Positions 1-11,181 of a DNA stretch of 64,000 nt are shown here, one piece after another (within the stretch, counting starts at the first letter, position 1; every line of letters begins with the position of its first letter). Where the stretch lies: the NCBI RefSeq assembly GCF_024713975.1, contig NC_091093.1, positions 7,041,001 through 7,105,000 on the forward strand, read 5' to 3'. The notes below the pieces were generated by a model. It was not told the origin of the DNA, did not search any database, and saw only the letters and a program-made list of their open reading frames with translations. A program made the translations under genes and the position numbers. The stretch is from Paralichthys olivaceus (lineage: Eukaryota; Chordata; Actinopteri; Pleuronectiformes; Paralichthyidae).

Positions 1-1664
1 AGAGATTCAAGACCCTGAGCACAATTCAGCATTACCCACTAACAGCAGCTGATTAACAGCATGGAGGAGAGAGTGAAGGCCAAGAGAGGGGAAACAAGTG
101 ACTTGTGTTGGAATACACCTGTCTCTAGTACACAGCTGGTCAGTCAGCTTCCTGCCAAAAATGATGTCATAATTATAAGGGGACATTCCAAACAAATCAG
201 ACGCAAGCCTTTTAGGAGGGGTCAGGGAATGGACACAAGAAATGTTTTGAGGTTTTCAGTATGGATTACTACAATACTTACTGTGTGTGATGAGGCCAAT
301 AGAAAGTGACCTGTGACCACTGAGAAGAAGCTATAGAGTCCCATGGCTGTGAATAGTTACTGTAGTTTAGAGAGGGGTTTTTGAAGTCTGACAGTGTGGG
401 CTCTCCCTCAGATATAATCAAGATAACTGCGAGCCCAAAACATTCCCTGTGGTCATTGCCATCCATTCACATTTTGGCACTGTTTAACGAATGCAGAGAA
501 AACCTGTGGTTATGCTTAACAGATAGGTCATTGAGTGAGCCAATTGTGATGCTGGCTCTCTGCAGTTTTTCTCCTACACAATAGTTATCGCCGCTGAGAA
601 AAGAAAACCACACTGAGACAAAGGTACCATGAAGAGGTAACAGAAAGTTTTGGCACAGACTTGTGCCCACCAGGAGCACCACTTAGGGCTTGTGAGTGTT
701 TTCCATGGTTTCCTGCAGAATGTCTCATCTTTACCTGCAGTCCCTGCTATCTCCTTCCAGTAGCTGTCTGAGAATCTCTATGCTCCTTCATTATGACATT
801 ATTGAGGGAGCATAGAGATTTCTCTAGAGACTGACCAGTTCTCATTTTCTTGCCTCCAGCTCATTCCATGTTTGTGTGTGCGCTGGCCTTGTGTGGCACG
901 TGCCAAGTAAGTTAGGAGGTGAACAAAAAGCTGAAACAACGCTGTCTGACGGGAAGGGAAAAGTGAGTATTAACTTGGTATTAGGCAGGAATGGTTGTTG
1001 TTTACAGTGCGCCCACAATTAAACTGACTGGAAGACTTTGATACTCAGGAAAACTTCAACATGATAATTGTCAGACAGGTTCTAGTCTTAGGTGCATCAA
1101 ATCTTTTTCTATTTGCAATTCACAGTGGAGATAATCATACTGGGAAAGATCCAACTATAATAAATCTAAAAATACATCTATCATCTTTTATCACCGTTTA
1201 TTTAGGTATGAGTGTTTTATGACTCCAAGAAGGAGTACAATTTTTGAGGGACATTTCATCAATGGAAAAATTGGGTTTCATGCTTTTAATGAGCTGTGAG
1301 AGTCGACAAACAGGACAAACAAGATTTAACTTCCAAGTGTTTTTAGAACACTTGCATGCACCTGCATTTTTCCACATCATGCCCCCACTCACAGTTTGGG
1401 GGGGTCACAGCTTGAAAATTCACTGTGTAAATCTTGTTATGTTTGATAAATGTAAAAAAAGGAATCAATTTAATATGAAAATCTAAACAACTCTTCATGT
1501 GGTGCTACAGAAGCTACATGCTGTGATACACTGAACAACTCAGGGGGAAAATATCAAAGGAGGGTGGATGTATTAATCACTGAGTGGTGAGATGATTATT
1601 AGGTGTGCATGAAAAGAATAAATCATTAATGTGGACACAAAATATTGTCAGGCAACAAACATAC
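1..1664 (-). other. kif13b: kif13b intron 2 (partial)
   Basis: Left of exon 2 on the minus strand the sequence is AT-rich, and I find no match to the next expected kinesin motor exon, so the window begins inside intron 2. The only structure seen is a 14-bp perfect inverted repeat at 773-786 and 807-820. Confidence 0.6.
773..820. repeat. Perfect 14-bp hairpin in kif13b intron
   Basis: AATCTCTATGCTCC at 773-786 is the exact reverse complement of 807-820, with a 20-base loop. Pairing continues imperfectly outward. It could be the core of a decayed inverted-repeat element or a foldable transcript segment. The stem is too short for a convincing microRNA precursor. Confidence 0.6.
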
Positions 1665-4600
1665 CTAGAGTCTGCTTTGCCAAGGTTGGTTCCTGCAGGA
1701 TGGAGGATCGTCTGGTTCTTCACCATCTCCACAACACATTTAGTGTTCAGTTCCTTTTCTGTGGATCAGACGACACACAGTTAGTTTGAAAATCACTGGA
1801 CCTCAAAACAACCTAAGCATGTCCAGCTCTACTTCATAAAACTGAGCAGAACATGTCATGAAACCACAGATGTTGTCACCATCTCCAAAACAGTGACATG
1901 TATCTTCCCCTAAATCCTTCACATGGAGGAAATAAAGCTGCCAAATTTGACAAGCCATATTTGTTTCTCCTTGTTTAGATTTGAAATATTTAGCATTTCA
2001 TATAACTGTTTCATTCAATGACACAAACGTTTGGATCATACATCTGACCGTGATTGAGCCAGCTCTGTATTATGGAATGAGCAGTGGGAGAAGTGGCATA
2101 ATAGCACAATCATTTCCTGTGGAACATCAACCTCAAACAATAGTGAGAGCAGACCTGGAAACAGTGACTCTAAAGATGACCGTTTACCTTGGGGGTTAGC
2201 TTTAGGCTAACCAACAAGACTGTCTTTATCAAAACAAACACACACACACACACCTAAGGATGTCCTTTACTGACCCTGATCTATTTGTGTCATGTTGCAA
2301 CACTTTGCCTTCAAAACACCAAATGCTCTGAACCTAAGGAGTGGTCCTAATGCGTTGTCCACTGATACGTATGGGACATCACGAGTCTCTATATAATGTT
2401 TATAATTGAGGCTACTTCATCAAGGTTGTAGTTTTGCCTTCTACAATCCCACTGTCCAGTCAGAAAAAATGTCCACGCTTCTATGAGAATTTAAGAAAGA
2501 CAAACAGCGTAACTACTGTTCCCCAAAAACAGATATCTGACAGTGTTCATAAGTATAAACGGTTGCATATTTGGTTTGTTTTCATAGCAGATTCAGTCGT
2601 ATAACATTCTAATAGAAGCCTTTCTGTTTAAGTCACCAGCAGAAGCATTGGAAAATGGACCGCACAGTAAATTCATGAGGCTGCAAAGACTCTCTATTCA
2701 TCTGTCTTTGCCAATGAGACCTAATGACGGTTGTCGACATAGAAGCTAAGTTCTGCCAACACATCCTGGGCATCCAGTATCTGGCAGAAATGCTCAGTCA
2801 GAAAACAAAAAAAATAAAAGAGAAATGTATTTTAATAACTGCTTACTTGAAAAGCAGACAAATTTATCAGCTGCAGGCTACCATTATTTTTTAGGCCCCA
2901 GGAAATGAAACACGTAAAAGATCATTCAAAATAATTAAATAATTAGTAATAAAAAAGTATGTATTTGGGCCTGATTGGGATGACAGTATTTTTCTTTTTA
3001 TAATCAAACTAGTTTTTAACTGGGCGTGAACATTAGGAACATCGATAACAATTCTGGGGGCTTGTTTGTAAAAGCAGGCAACAAAAGCCAGAGATAGAAG
3101 TTAAAGACAGAGCTCAGGAATCTTTGCCCCCTGTGTTGCCCCTGGTATGCATATCCTCTTCTATTGTGACCCCTTTTACAAGGGGGTCAGAGGTCACAGC
3201 ACTCCCTGCGCTGCAAATCAGCGTTTGCTCAAGGACACAACATCAGTGAGGAAACACTCTGATAATAAACACTGTCCTTCAAATGTAGGACCTGGTTCAG
3301 GGCTCACATGTAAACAAGTGACCATTCCTGCTCAATGTCCACTCAGAAGGAACTGACTATTCTTTTCCAAAGGTGAAGCATGACTGCAAAGGATGCTGGG
3401 TATGTTAGCACCATACTTACATCGCCATGTGGCCCAGTATAAACATGCAGACTGTTTAAGATTTGTATCAGTCAATCATGCCCCAGATGGCTGTTGATTA
3501 TCATTTTTATTATGCAGCAGCAATGCAAGAGCATGCGTTGAGACAGGAAAAAAACATTCTGTGGTTTGAATCCCTTTCTTCTACAAGAACTGTCAAAAGC
3601 AATATTACCTGGTGTTGCCATGACTCTGAAGCAGTGATATGCAGAAAACTAGAATGGCACAGAGAGCACATACCTCCTCCAGGGCCCAACAGTCTCCTTC
3701 TCAAATCACATTTAAATACAAAGGATCCGCATTTTTAATAGGATGTGCACTTTGGTGTTGATCCTATTTTGCTTGGTAAAGAAAAACTACACTATTCTAA
3801 CGAATGAACGCACCACACAGGCTTGATCATGACAGTTTATAGAGGACAGAGAAAATTGAAAAACTTTTCTGATTTCCCCAGACAACAAGTTATTGATGTA
3901 TTATGTGTGCTGTTGCAAGAAGATTGCCATCGTAACCAAACGGTACCAGGCCACTACTGCCCATGTGTTTCTGCCAAGAGTGTTTTTATCATCTAGTTAG
4001 TTTTAACAATCTCATATGCAAATGCACACTTTATCTGTACACAGTGGGGTCACAAGTTTACCGCCTATTCTGAAAGGCTAGAAATGACGAGTTTAAATTT
4101 CCAGCCACAGTCAAAATTCACTACCATCAGTCTGATTGGGGATGACACTAAAGCGAATCTCAACCTGAGCAGTTCTATCTGAGGTTAACCATGCCCGTTC
4201 AAACCAGGAAGATTGGGGATTTAGGGCTGGAGAATCTATTTAAAGGGCCTCAACATTGCTGTTACTGGCAGGAAAAGAGGTAGAGCCATGGAAACTTGGT
4301 GTCAACGGTCACAGGACCTGAATCACCCTCTAATTCTTCAGCTGTCAAAGACACTAGAAAGCTAAAATGGACAGTGAACCAGAGGAGAGGAAGGGACAGT
4401 GAGGGAGAAAGGAAGAGATGTTAAAAAAGATGGGGAGTAACTCAGACATACAGGGGATGAGGGAGACAATTTTCTGTTCTGCTCTCTCCCCTGCTACTGC
4501 CTACATTACCCACATGCCCATAGTTCTGCAGCTGCGCTTCCTCCTCAGCAGTAGGGAAAGTGTGATGCGGTGTGGTTGAGAGGATAAATGTACCCATTGT

Positions 4601-7600
4601 TATCTGCCTCTCCTTGCTCCATAAGCGGCTCCCAGTTTCCACTGGCTTTCTATTTGGACCTTCCCTCGGCTACCGGTGCTGAGGTTTTGGCACAACAACC
4701 CTGACATCAGCCGATTGACCAGAGTGCTGCCGTTGCTACGCCTGGGGTTGCTCCGTTCTTCGAAGGCCACGGCCATGGGAACACGGAGCATTACGCAACA
4801 TTAGCAAATATTCATTCAGACTCACTCCCTTCCTGCCTTTGTTCAACCAGGCAGCTACACCACATCTCCTCCTCAACCTGGGATACACAGGGACAGTGGC
4901 CTCGAGGTAAAAAAGCCTGCTTAATATTACAGTGTCCCAGGTCTGAATTACCACTGCTGAGGAAATGTGAGAGACGCAAGTGAATGAGTAATCCTCAGCC
5001 CCCCCACAACCATGGCTACTGTGTCCTGAAGCAACTGGCAGCAGCAGCAGCAGACAGAACAGAGGTGCCTGGACACGACTAAGCAGAGCAGAGGTGCGAA
5101 TGTGAGCAAGGAGAACAACATCTTTAATGGCTGATGAGAATAGCTTTTTTTTAACTGTGACACATGATTGAAGATTTTTTTTTTGTTTCTATCAGCTGAC
5201 ATGTCTTTTGGCTGGTTATCTCAACTCATTCACGTCTTTACACTGGTAGATGTGGACAGAAGTCCTATTCAGTCAGAGAAACCAGAAAGAAAGCAATTCA
5301 GAACGGCTGGAAACGTGGCACTGCTGCTTCCAAACCCACTGGCTACAGGAAGCCATCAATTTGCCTTCTTGTCTCCTTTACCAAAATAGTGATTTAATTA
5401 TTTTATGCTGAGCAATGGAAGATGCACAATGCTGCCGGAGGAAGTCTTGCATGTTTGACACCTTGCAACAGTGAAGCTGGTGTGAAGTGTTGCACATTAC
5501 GAAGCAACAACCACAGTTGGCTTCAAACCAGCGTCACATCAACCTCTGAAATTTCCTTTAGGTTTAAATCGAAACTAGTTTACACTCACACACTTCAAGG
5601 CTGCCATTAGAGTAAACTCTAATCTGTGTGGAAAGTGTTAAATAACATAGTCTAACATTGTCTAACACTAGAATTGGAGGGTTAGGGTTAAAAGGGGGGA
5701 TGATAGAATAAATCCAATGATTCTGGCTGACAGCTTGCCATCAGCTGTACCTGTCAGGTCAGAGAACACACACTGACGGAGGAGGAGAAGCATCAGGAAC
5801 ACAGAAACTGTTGGAAACTAAAATAACACTCAGTAGAGCACATACCTCCGACAAGGCTCAACACAACAGTCCCCTGAAATTCAATCAAGACTCACAAATT
5901 ACACCTGTTTTTTTTTTATGCTGGTAAACCTGATAGAAAAAATGATTAACTCCTTTCCCATTGCCAATAGAGGAAATGCCGAATCAGCACTTTCACCAGA
6001 GTGTCTTCTTTCCATAACTGCCGATGAGAGCCAGCCCAGAGCCAATAAAAACCTGTGTCTACAGCCGAGTCATTTGACCTGGGAGTGAGTATTGATCCTA
6101 TCCATTCCCATTGCAGGCAAAGGTCAGATGTTTGTGAGGTTTTTTGACCAGTGGAAAAGGGGGCTATATTCTAATTCTGTTCCAGTTTCAATGTATTACT
6201 CATTGGGAAATCTGTAAAATTGAAAAAAAACTAAAACCTTTGAGAGACATCTTCCAATCTTTGTCTAAAACCAACACAAAATGTAATAGGTCATTTTTAG
6301 GACCATGACCCATCCTTCCACCAAGTTTCGTGGAAATCTGTTCAGTAGTAACAGTGTAATCCTGCAGAAAATCAAACAGACCAACAAAAAAGCAAACAGA
6401 CGGGTGAAAAAGGGATGTGGCAGAGGAAATGTATTTTTAGTTATTCTCTACCTCTGTTAATCCAAATACACCTGATCTGAGAAGGAATTCTGAAAGAGCT
6501 TATCTGTACTCTACTTCTCTGTGACACCACTGTCTTCAAAAACACCCAGCCTACTGACTCATGGTTGATGTTCTCAGATCCATGTGGATTTTTGTGTGTC
6601 CAAAACAAATGTCTAACCTTGCAAAGAGCTGTCACGGAAAAACGTCATTGCCACTGCAGAATTCTACTACACTCGAGTTAATACTAAATCCCTGCCTATG
6701 GGAACAGTGAGGGAATCTACTGCCTTGGTCTTGTGACCAACTACTCTGGCTCAGAGGGGAGAAAGAGAGGGGATGCGTGTTTTATTCGGTCAGTTGTCGG
6801 TCAACCACTCTGCCTCGGCAGATCTCCTCCTCCTCCTCCTTCTTTCATGGGACACATGGTCTCTCACGGCAAAAAAAAACACAACTTGGCAGTGGACCAG
6901 GAACTGTCATCCGTGTCTTCCTCCATGACACTGAAAATTTGTAACATAATTGACCGGGGCACTTGAGCGTGCATGCAGATTTATCCAACACTGTGCCTTT
7001 GTTCGCCCAGCTTTTTAAATAAGAGAAGAGGATGTAAGTGGATATGCATCTCCCCAGGGAATAAACTGGAGATAAGAGTGTGTTGGCCTAATGTTAGGGA
7101 GGAAAGTGATGACAGTGGAAGAGCAAAAAAAGCTTTATTTTTAGCACAGGAGTTGCCTTGATGTTGCAGTGAGCGACAGATTAAGAAGAAGCTATTGGCA
7201 TCTGTATCAGCCGGCAAAAGAGACAGAGTCCAGACAGTTTGGACGGTGGATCTCACACTGCAAGTCAACTTTAAATCTCCCTAGATGGCAGGCGGCCACA
7301 AGGGAAGCCCTATAGCAGCTCTGTACAACCATGTGCCAGCCAGACCACATCCTTTTTTAATCTGCAGCAGCTCAATTCACTAATGGGAGGTAATTTCTGA
7401 ATGGCACCCAGGAAATGAAACAGGGGGAGAGTAAATCAAAGCCTGTCTCCTGTGGACAAAGGTTCTGTGAGATGGTCAGAGCAAACCAGAGGAAGTCTAT
7501 GCATCATATGGGTCTGAGACAGAATAACACCATTGATGCTGCATTGTTCTACTGATGATGATCTACCTCTCGGTCTGTGGGTGTTACTGTAGCTGACACA

Positions 7601-7777
7601 CCTAATCCTGAAACTTGACAGATGCGGTCTCCATTCACACAAGTGCATTTTGGGTAAGGGTCTCAATAACAATCTTGACAAATGTGTGCAGCAGACAGCC
7701 CCCTCACCTCTCCTGTTGAAGGGCCGTACACGAACAGCCACCTTGACATTGGAGTCGTCCAGGCTGGACTCCCCCAT
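1665..7777 (-). CDS. kif13b: Kinesin-3 motor protein, KIF13 group (5' end only, two exons)
   Basis: Start of a plus-end-directed microtubule motor of the kinesin-3 family. Coding exon 1 (7777 down to 7708) gives MGESSLDDSNVKVAVRVRPF then NRR plus one base of the next codon; the donor reads AGAG|GTGAGG. Coding exon 2 (1758 down to 1665) follows a CCACAG acceptor and gives EKELNTKCVVEM...NQTILHP...TNLGKADSR, ending AG|GTATG. The phases match (1, then 2). VKVAVRVRPFNRRE is the first beta strand of the kinesin motor domain; the P-loop and later motifs lie in exons left of the window. The MG start and TNL-K-D-R end resemble KIF13B, whereas ELNTKCVVEM also fits KIF13A. In human, KIF13B lies near PNOC, as here, which favours kif13b. 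The segment before VKVAV is several residues longer than in human KIF13A/B. Certain as KIF13 group, probable as kif13b. Confidence 0.8.
3655..3705 (+). repeat. Fragment of the same dispersed repeat
   Basis: AGAGCACATACCTCCTCCAG followed by GGCCCAACAGTC matches the left end of the copy at 5830 (AGAGCACATACCTCCGACAA, GGCTCAACA). Only this end is recognisable here. Confidence 0.45.
5830..6428 (+). repeat. Dispersed teleost repeat, near-complete copy (CCTCCG-CAAGG family)
   Basis: The left end contains AGAGCACATACCTCCGACAA followed by GGCTCAACACAACAGTC. The right part contains CACCAAGTTTCGTGGAAATC, then TGTAATCCTGC and AAACAGACGGGTGAAAA, ending GGCAGAGG. The two ends are roughly complementary (CCTCCG...AAGG against GGCAGAGG). 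Related pieces occur at about 3660-3700, 14755-14965 (reverse), 39400-39540 and 49590-49830. I recognise this as an abundant fish repeat but cannot assign a class name with certainty. Confidence 0.6.
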
Positions 7778-8550
7778 GCTGCCTCCTTACCCGGGGAAGG
7801 GGATGGGATAGGCGGTGCTGATCCGAAATAAATCAGCTAACCCTGGAGCTGAACGCTCATCCAAAGACCCAGGAAACGTTGCGCTAGCCGGGCTTGTCGG
7901 CCAGCTAGCTCCGCTCAGCTTCCCTCCTCCATAGACAAGGCATGTCCACGGGAAAAAAAAAAAAAAACAAGAGGAAAATGCCTGTGCAAAATCCCGCAGG
8001 AAGCCAACCTCCTTATCGTCTTCTCCTGCTCATGTTCCCGGCTAATTCACACCCGTGGAGGCTGGAAGAGACGGGGAAGGTGTAAAATGTGTGGAATAGC
8101 ACAGCAGCCGGTGGATGTGTCTGAACAAACGTTTGCTATCTGCGAGGTGAAAAACAGAGCGACGGGCTAGCGAAGCTAATTTGTCAGGCAAAGTGAAGGG
8201 GAGCAGCGGCAGGAGAGAAGCAGGGTCTCCTTTTTAGCTCTTTCCCTCCATCTTAGCGACTTAACATCTCCAAACATCACCCAGCCTTCGAGCTACAACC
8301 CTCGGCGGATTCATCCCAGGTGTGACACCGTTAACCTACGCGTACAACGGGGAGAGATCTCCGGAGAACCGCCCGGCGATGATGTGCAGCTTCCCCAGCG
8401 GAGTGTGTCCTCCTCCCGCTGCGTCGAAGCGCGAGCAGACGAGCAGCATCCGCCCTTCCGCCTCGACGCTTCTTCTTCAGAGTAAAAGCGCGACGGTTCA
8501 AGTTTGGGCTCAAGCGAGACGTCGAAATAAAAGATGTAAGAGTTAATTAG
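7778..8550 (-). promoter_or_regulatory. kif13b: kif13b promoter and 5' UTR region (GC-rich)
   Basis: Upstream of the kif13b start codon the base composition changes from AT-rich to GC- and CpG-rich, roughly from the start codon to 8.54 kb. There are many CG dinucleotides between 8280 and 8530. No TATA box is evident at a fixed distance, as is usual for CpG-island promoters. The transcription start cannot be placed from sequence alone. A good plus-strand donor (GGAAAG|GTAAGA, about 8586) at the outer edge suggests the promoter may also fire in the opposite direction. Confidence 0.55.
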
Positions 8551-9359
8551 GCGGGACTGATATGGTGGGAACAACGGTGGAAAGGTAAGACGGGATTTTC
8601 TCTTCGATCGCTGGTAGACACCCACCTTTGCTAACGTTTAACTTTAAATTCGCCTTTAATTCTAAAGTCCACCGAAAACTAAAACTAGAAACATTAGCAA
8701 ATTGACTAAACTTGAGCTGTGCCACCAAACTTCTGTTCTCACCCCAATGAACCGAGCACACGTTCAAAGCAGGGACTCGATCTCAGCACCAGTGCGAGTT
8801 TCCCTGCAGACATTCGTTGTGTTGTACAGTCTCCTCTGAACACGTGTGCTTATGAGGTCACTGTGACCAGTTTCCTCAGAGGAGCTCATGACACCAGCTG
8901 AGGGAGCGAAGTTAGCCTCCGTTAGCTTCCGTTAGCTACGACTCTGCTTCGAATTAAACACGCTGATCGGCGGACTGCAGATACATAACAACTCTGTTCT
9001 TCCTCGTGAAAACACACGAGGTAGAAAAATGGTTCTTGTTACCAGATGTGTTCATGACCCCCACAGTCACGCGACACTTCCGGTGCCCGCTGTCAAACCA
9101 AACAATAAACTTCTCACTTCCCGACATACTTTTCACAATAAACCATATTTATTTTATTTTATTGGAAGGAACAGAAATTGACCAAATAGTACACATGTAC
9201 TCTTTACATGCAGGTAGGAGCGGGTTGAAATTACAAAGACAATAATAATAGAACATACAATATATTTTACTATTAATGCTGTTGTTTTACTACTGCTATT
9301 TTACTCATCCTGTGGATGAACATTTCCATTCATCATAACTGTATATTATCTGAACATTA

Positions 9360-9612
9360 GCCATCAAATATTTGCACTGCTTTATGTATTTTTGCACTAT
9401 TTCAGGTTGCACTACAACTCTGCACACTCTATGCTGTGTTTTGTTTTACTGCAGACTTATATGTTGTGTGCTTACATGTCTCTGGAATACTTATTGTTGT
9501 GTATTTTTATGTTGTGTTACTTATATGTTGTATACTTACATGTCTACTTATAAGTTTATTTGTCTATGTCCTGTACATATGCCAGAATTTAAAATAAAGT
9601 TGACTTTGGCTT
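9360..9612 (+). repeat. Possible retroelement 3' end
   Basis: AT-rich sequence with repeated TTGCACT and TTATATGTTGTGT words, ending in GTACATATGCCAGAATTTAA then AATAAAGTTGACTTTGGCTT. Fish LINE/SINE tails often end in AATAAAGTTGACTTTGACTT-like sequence. No coding part is retained, so this rests on resemblance only. Confidence 0.35.
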
Positions 9613-11141
9613 TGATGAATCAAAACAAAAAAGGAAATATAATCATCACATTATTCCTCCTTAAAAAGATTATTGAATATTCCAACAGTTATATGACTTC
9701 TTTGCAGTCAATAAACTTAAGGGTTTCAGAATAATCTTTAAACTTGTGCAAAAAGTGAAATAAATGCTGATTAACAAATTAAATTCAGTCACATACATCC
9801 AAACTCACTCAGTTCAGTTCAGATCAGTTCAGTTTCATTACACACCATAACATGTTTTAACACAGTAGCTTTAACACAACATTCAAACTAAACTATTTTC
9901 AATACACTAATTGATAACACAAATGTACTATTAACAGTTATAGAATACGCACTATTTATTACATGTTTTATAAAACTACAACAAAGCCACTTCACAGGAA
10001 TCAACCCGTAATCTGCTGTTGACCTGCTGCTTCTTTGAAAATTGTGATACGATAGAATTGGTTGGTTATTTGGTTCTTTATAAGCTTTGTTTAACTGATC
10101 ACCTATTATTTTATAAAACCCTGTTTTGTAAGTAGAGACACATCCTCCAGAGAAGCCTCTGATTTGGTCTGAAGAGTGGAGGTTTTCTGACACCTGTTGG
10201 ACACTGGTAGAAGTGCAGGAAAATACTATTGAGTTAATATTATACATTACACAAAGCACGTGTCGTATTTCTGATCAAATATTTTCATAGTATCATAGAA
10301 CAATAACACATAGGTCACTCTCTTGCCTCACATCCAGGTATTATGTGGTGAGTCTGAAAAACTAAAAGAACAAACATTTCAATATCGGGGGGGGGGCAAA
10401 GGTCGTATAACCCCCACGAGCCGCTCCCACTGTGAATGTGAAGAAGTGTTTTTGTGTGAGGCCAGATGGAACTGGTTTTTATTAAGGTTAAAACTGAGGG
10501 AAAGAATGATGGAGGAATGTGCTGTGGTGATGAAATGGATTTGACAAACCAGATGGATTTAAGCTTCTTGAGGAGCACTGGACCATAGCAAGAGAACTCA
10601 TTTTTGATTGTGTGCGTGGAACACTTCATTAGTACACATATGTGCACACACACATTATTACAGATGAAATGCCTTAGTCTATTAAAATTATTATCTTAAT
10701 ACAATTCATTTTCTAAACCTGCTTATTCCTATTTAATGCTGACAGCCGTGAATAACAGACACATGTAAGACACACAGACACAATGTAACAGCTGAGATAA
10801 TTTTAGTCAGTTTCTTCAGACTATAAAAAGGATGTGGTCCCATCCCCTTTAGAGAAACAGAACCATTAATGTTCTTGTATCAAAGCAAGTCCCTTGTAAT
10901 TTGTCGGCACAATTATAAAATCAGAGATGTCCAACCATTTGTTTGAGGACAGTGAAGGATTCTGGGTACTTATTCTCTCATTTTTCCTCACAGGTTTTTC
11001 CCACTGGAAGTGTGTGGCCACATTAGACACCATGTGTACTTTGAGCTGCAATTAAAGGATCTCAGGAAACAGATCTTTGATGCTTTGATGCTTGGAAACA
11101 CGAGATAAAATTCAGGTAAAAATCATTTAAAACCACATTGA

Positions 11142-11146
<5 letters not shown>

Positions 11147-11181
<35 letters not shown>
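11147..11181. repeat. CA microsatellite
   Basis: About 17 uninterrupted CA units. Confidence 0.95.

Larger units (their letters stand above)
1759..7707 (-). other. kif13b: kif13b intron 1
   Basis: A 5.9 kb intron between the two identified coding exons. It holds a short CA tract (about 2238-2253), a hairpin at 3166-3218, and copies of a dispersed repeat at about 3660-3700 and 5830-6428. The stretch 7280-7430 is less AT-rich and could be conserved non-coding DNA, but this cannot be judged without alignment. No further coding exon was recognised. Confidence 0.6.

Noticed and set aside
5037..5060. GCAGCAGCAGCAG run as a possible coding polyglutamine
   Set aside because: No surrounding exon; a short trinucleotide tract inside kif13b intron 1.
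9888..10259. 123-codon minus-strand open frame
   Set aside because: Translation resembles no known family and codon use is AT-driven; probably chance.
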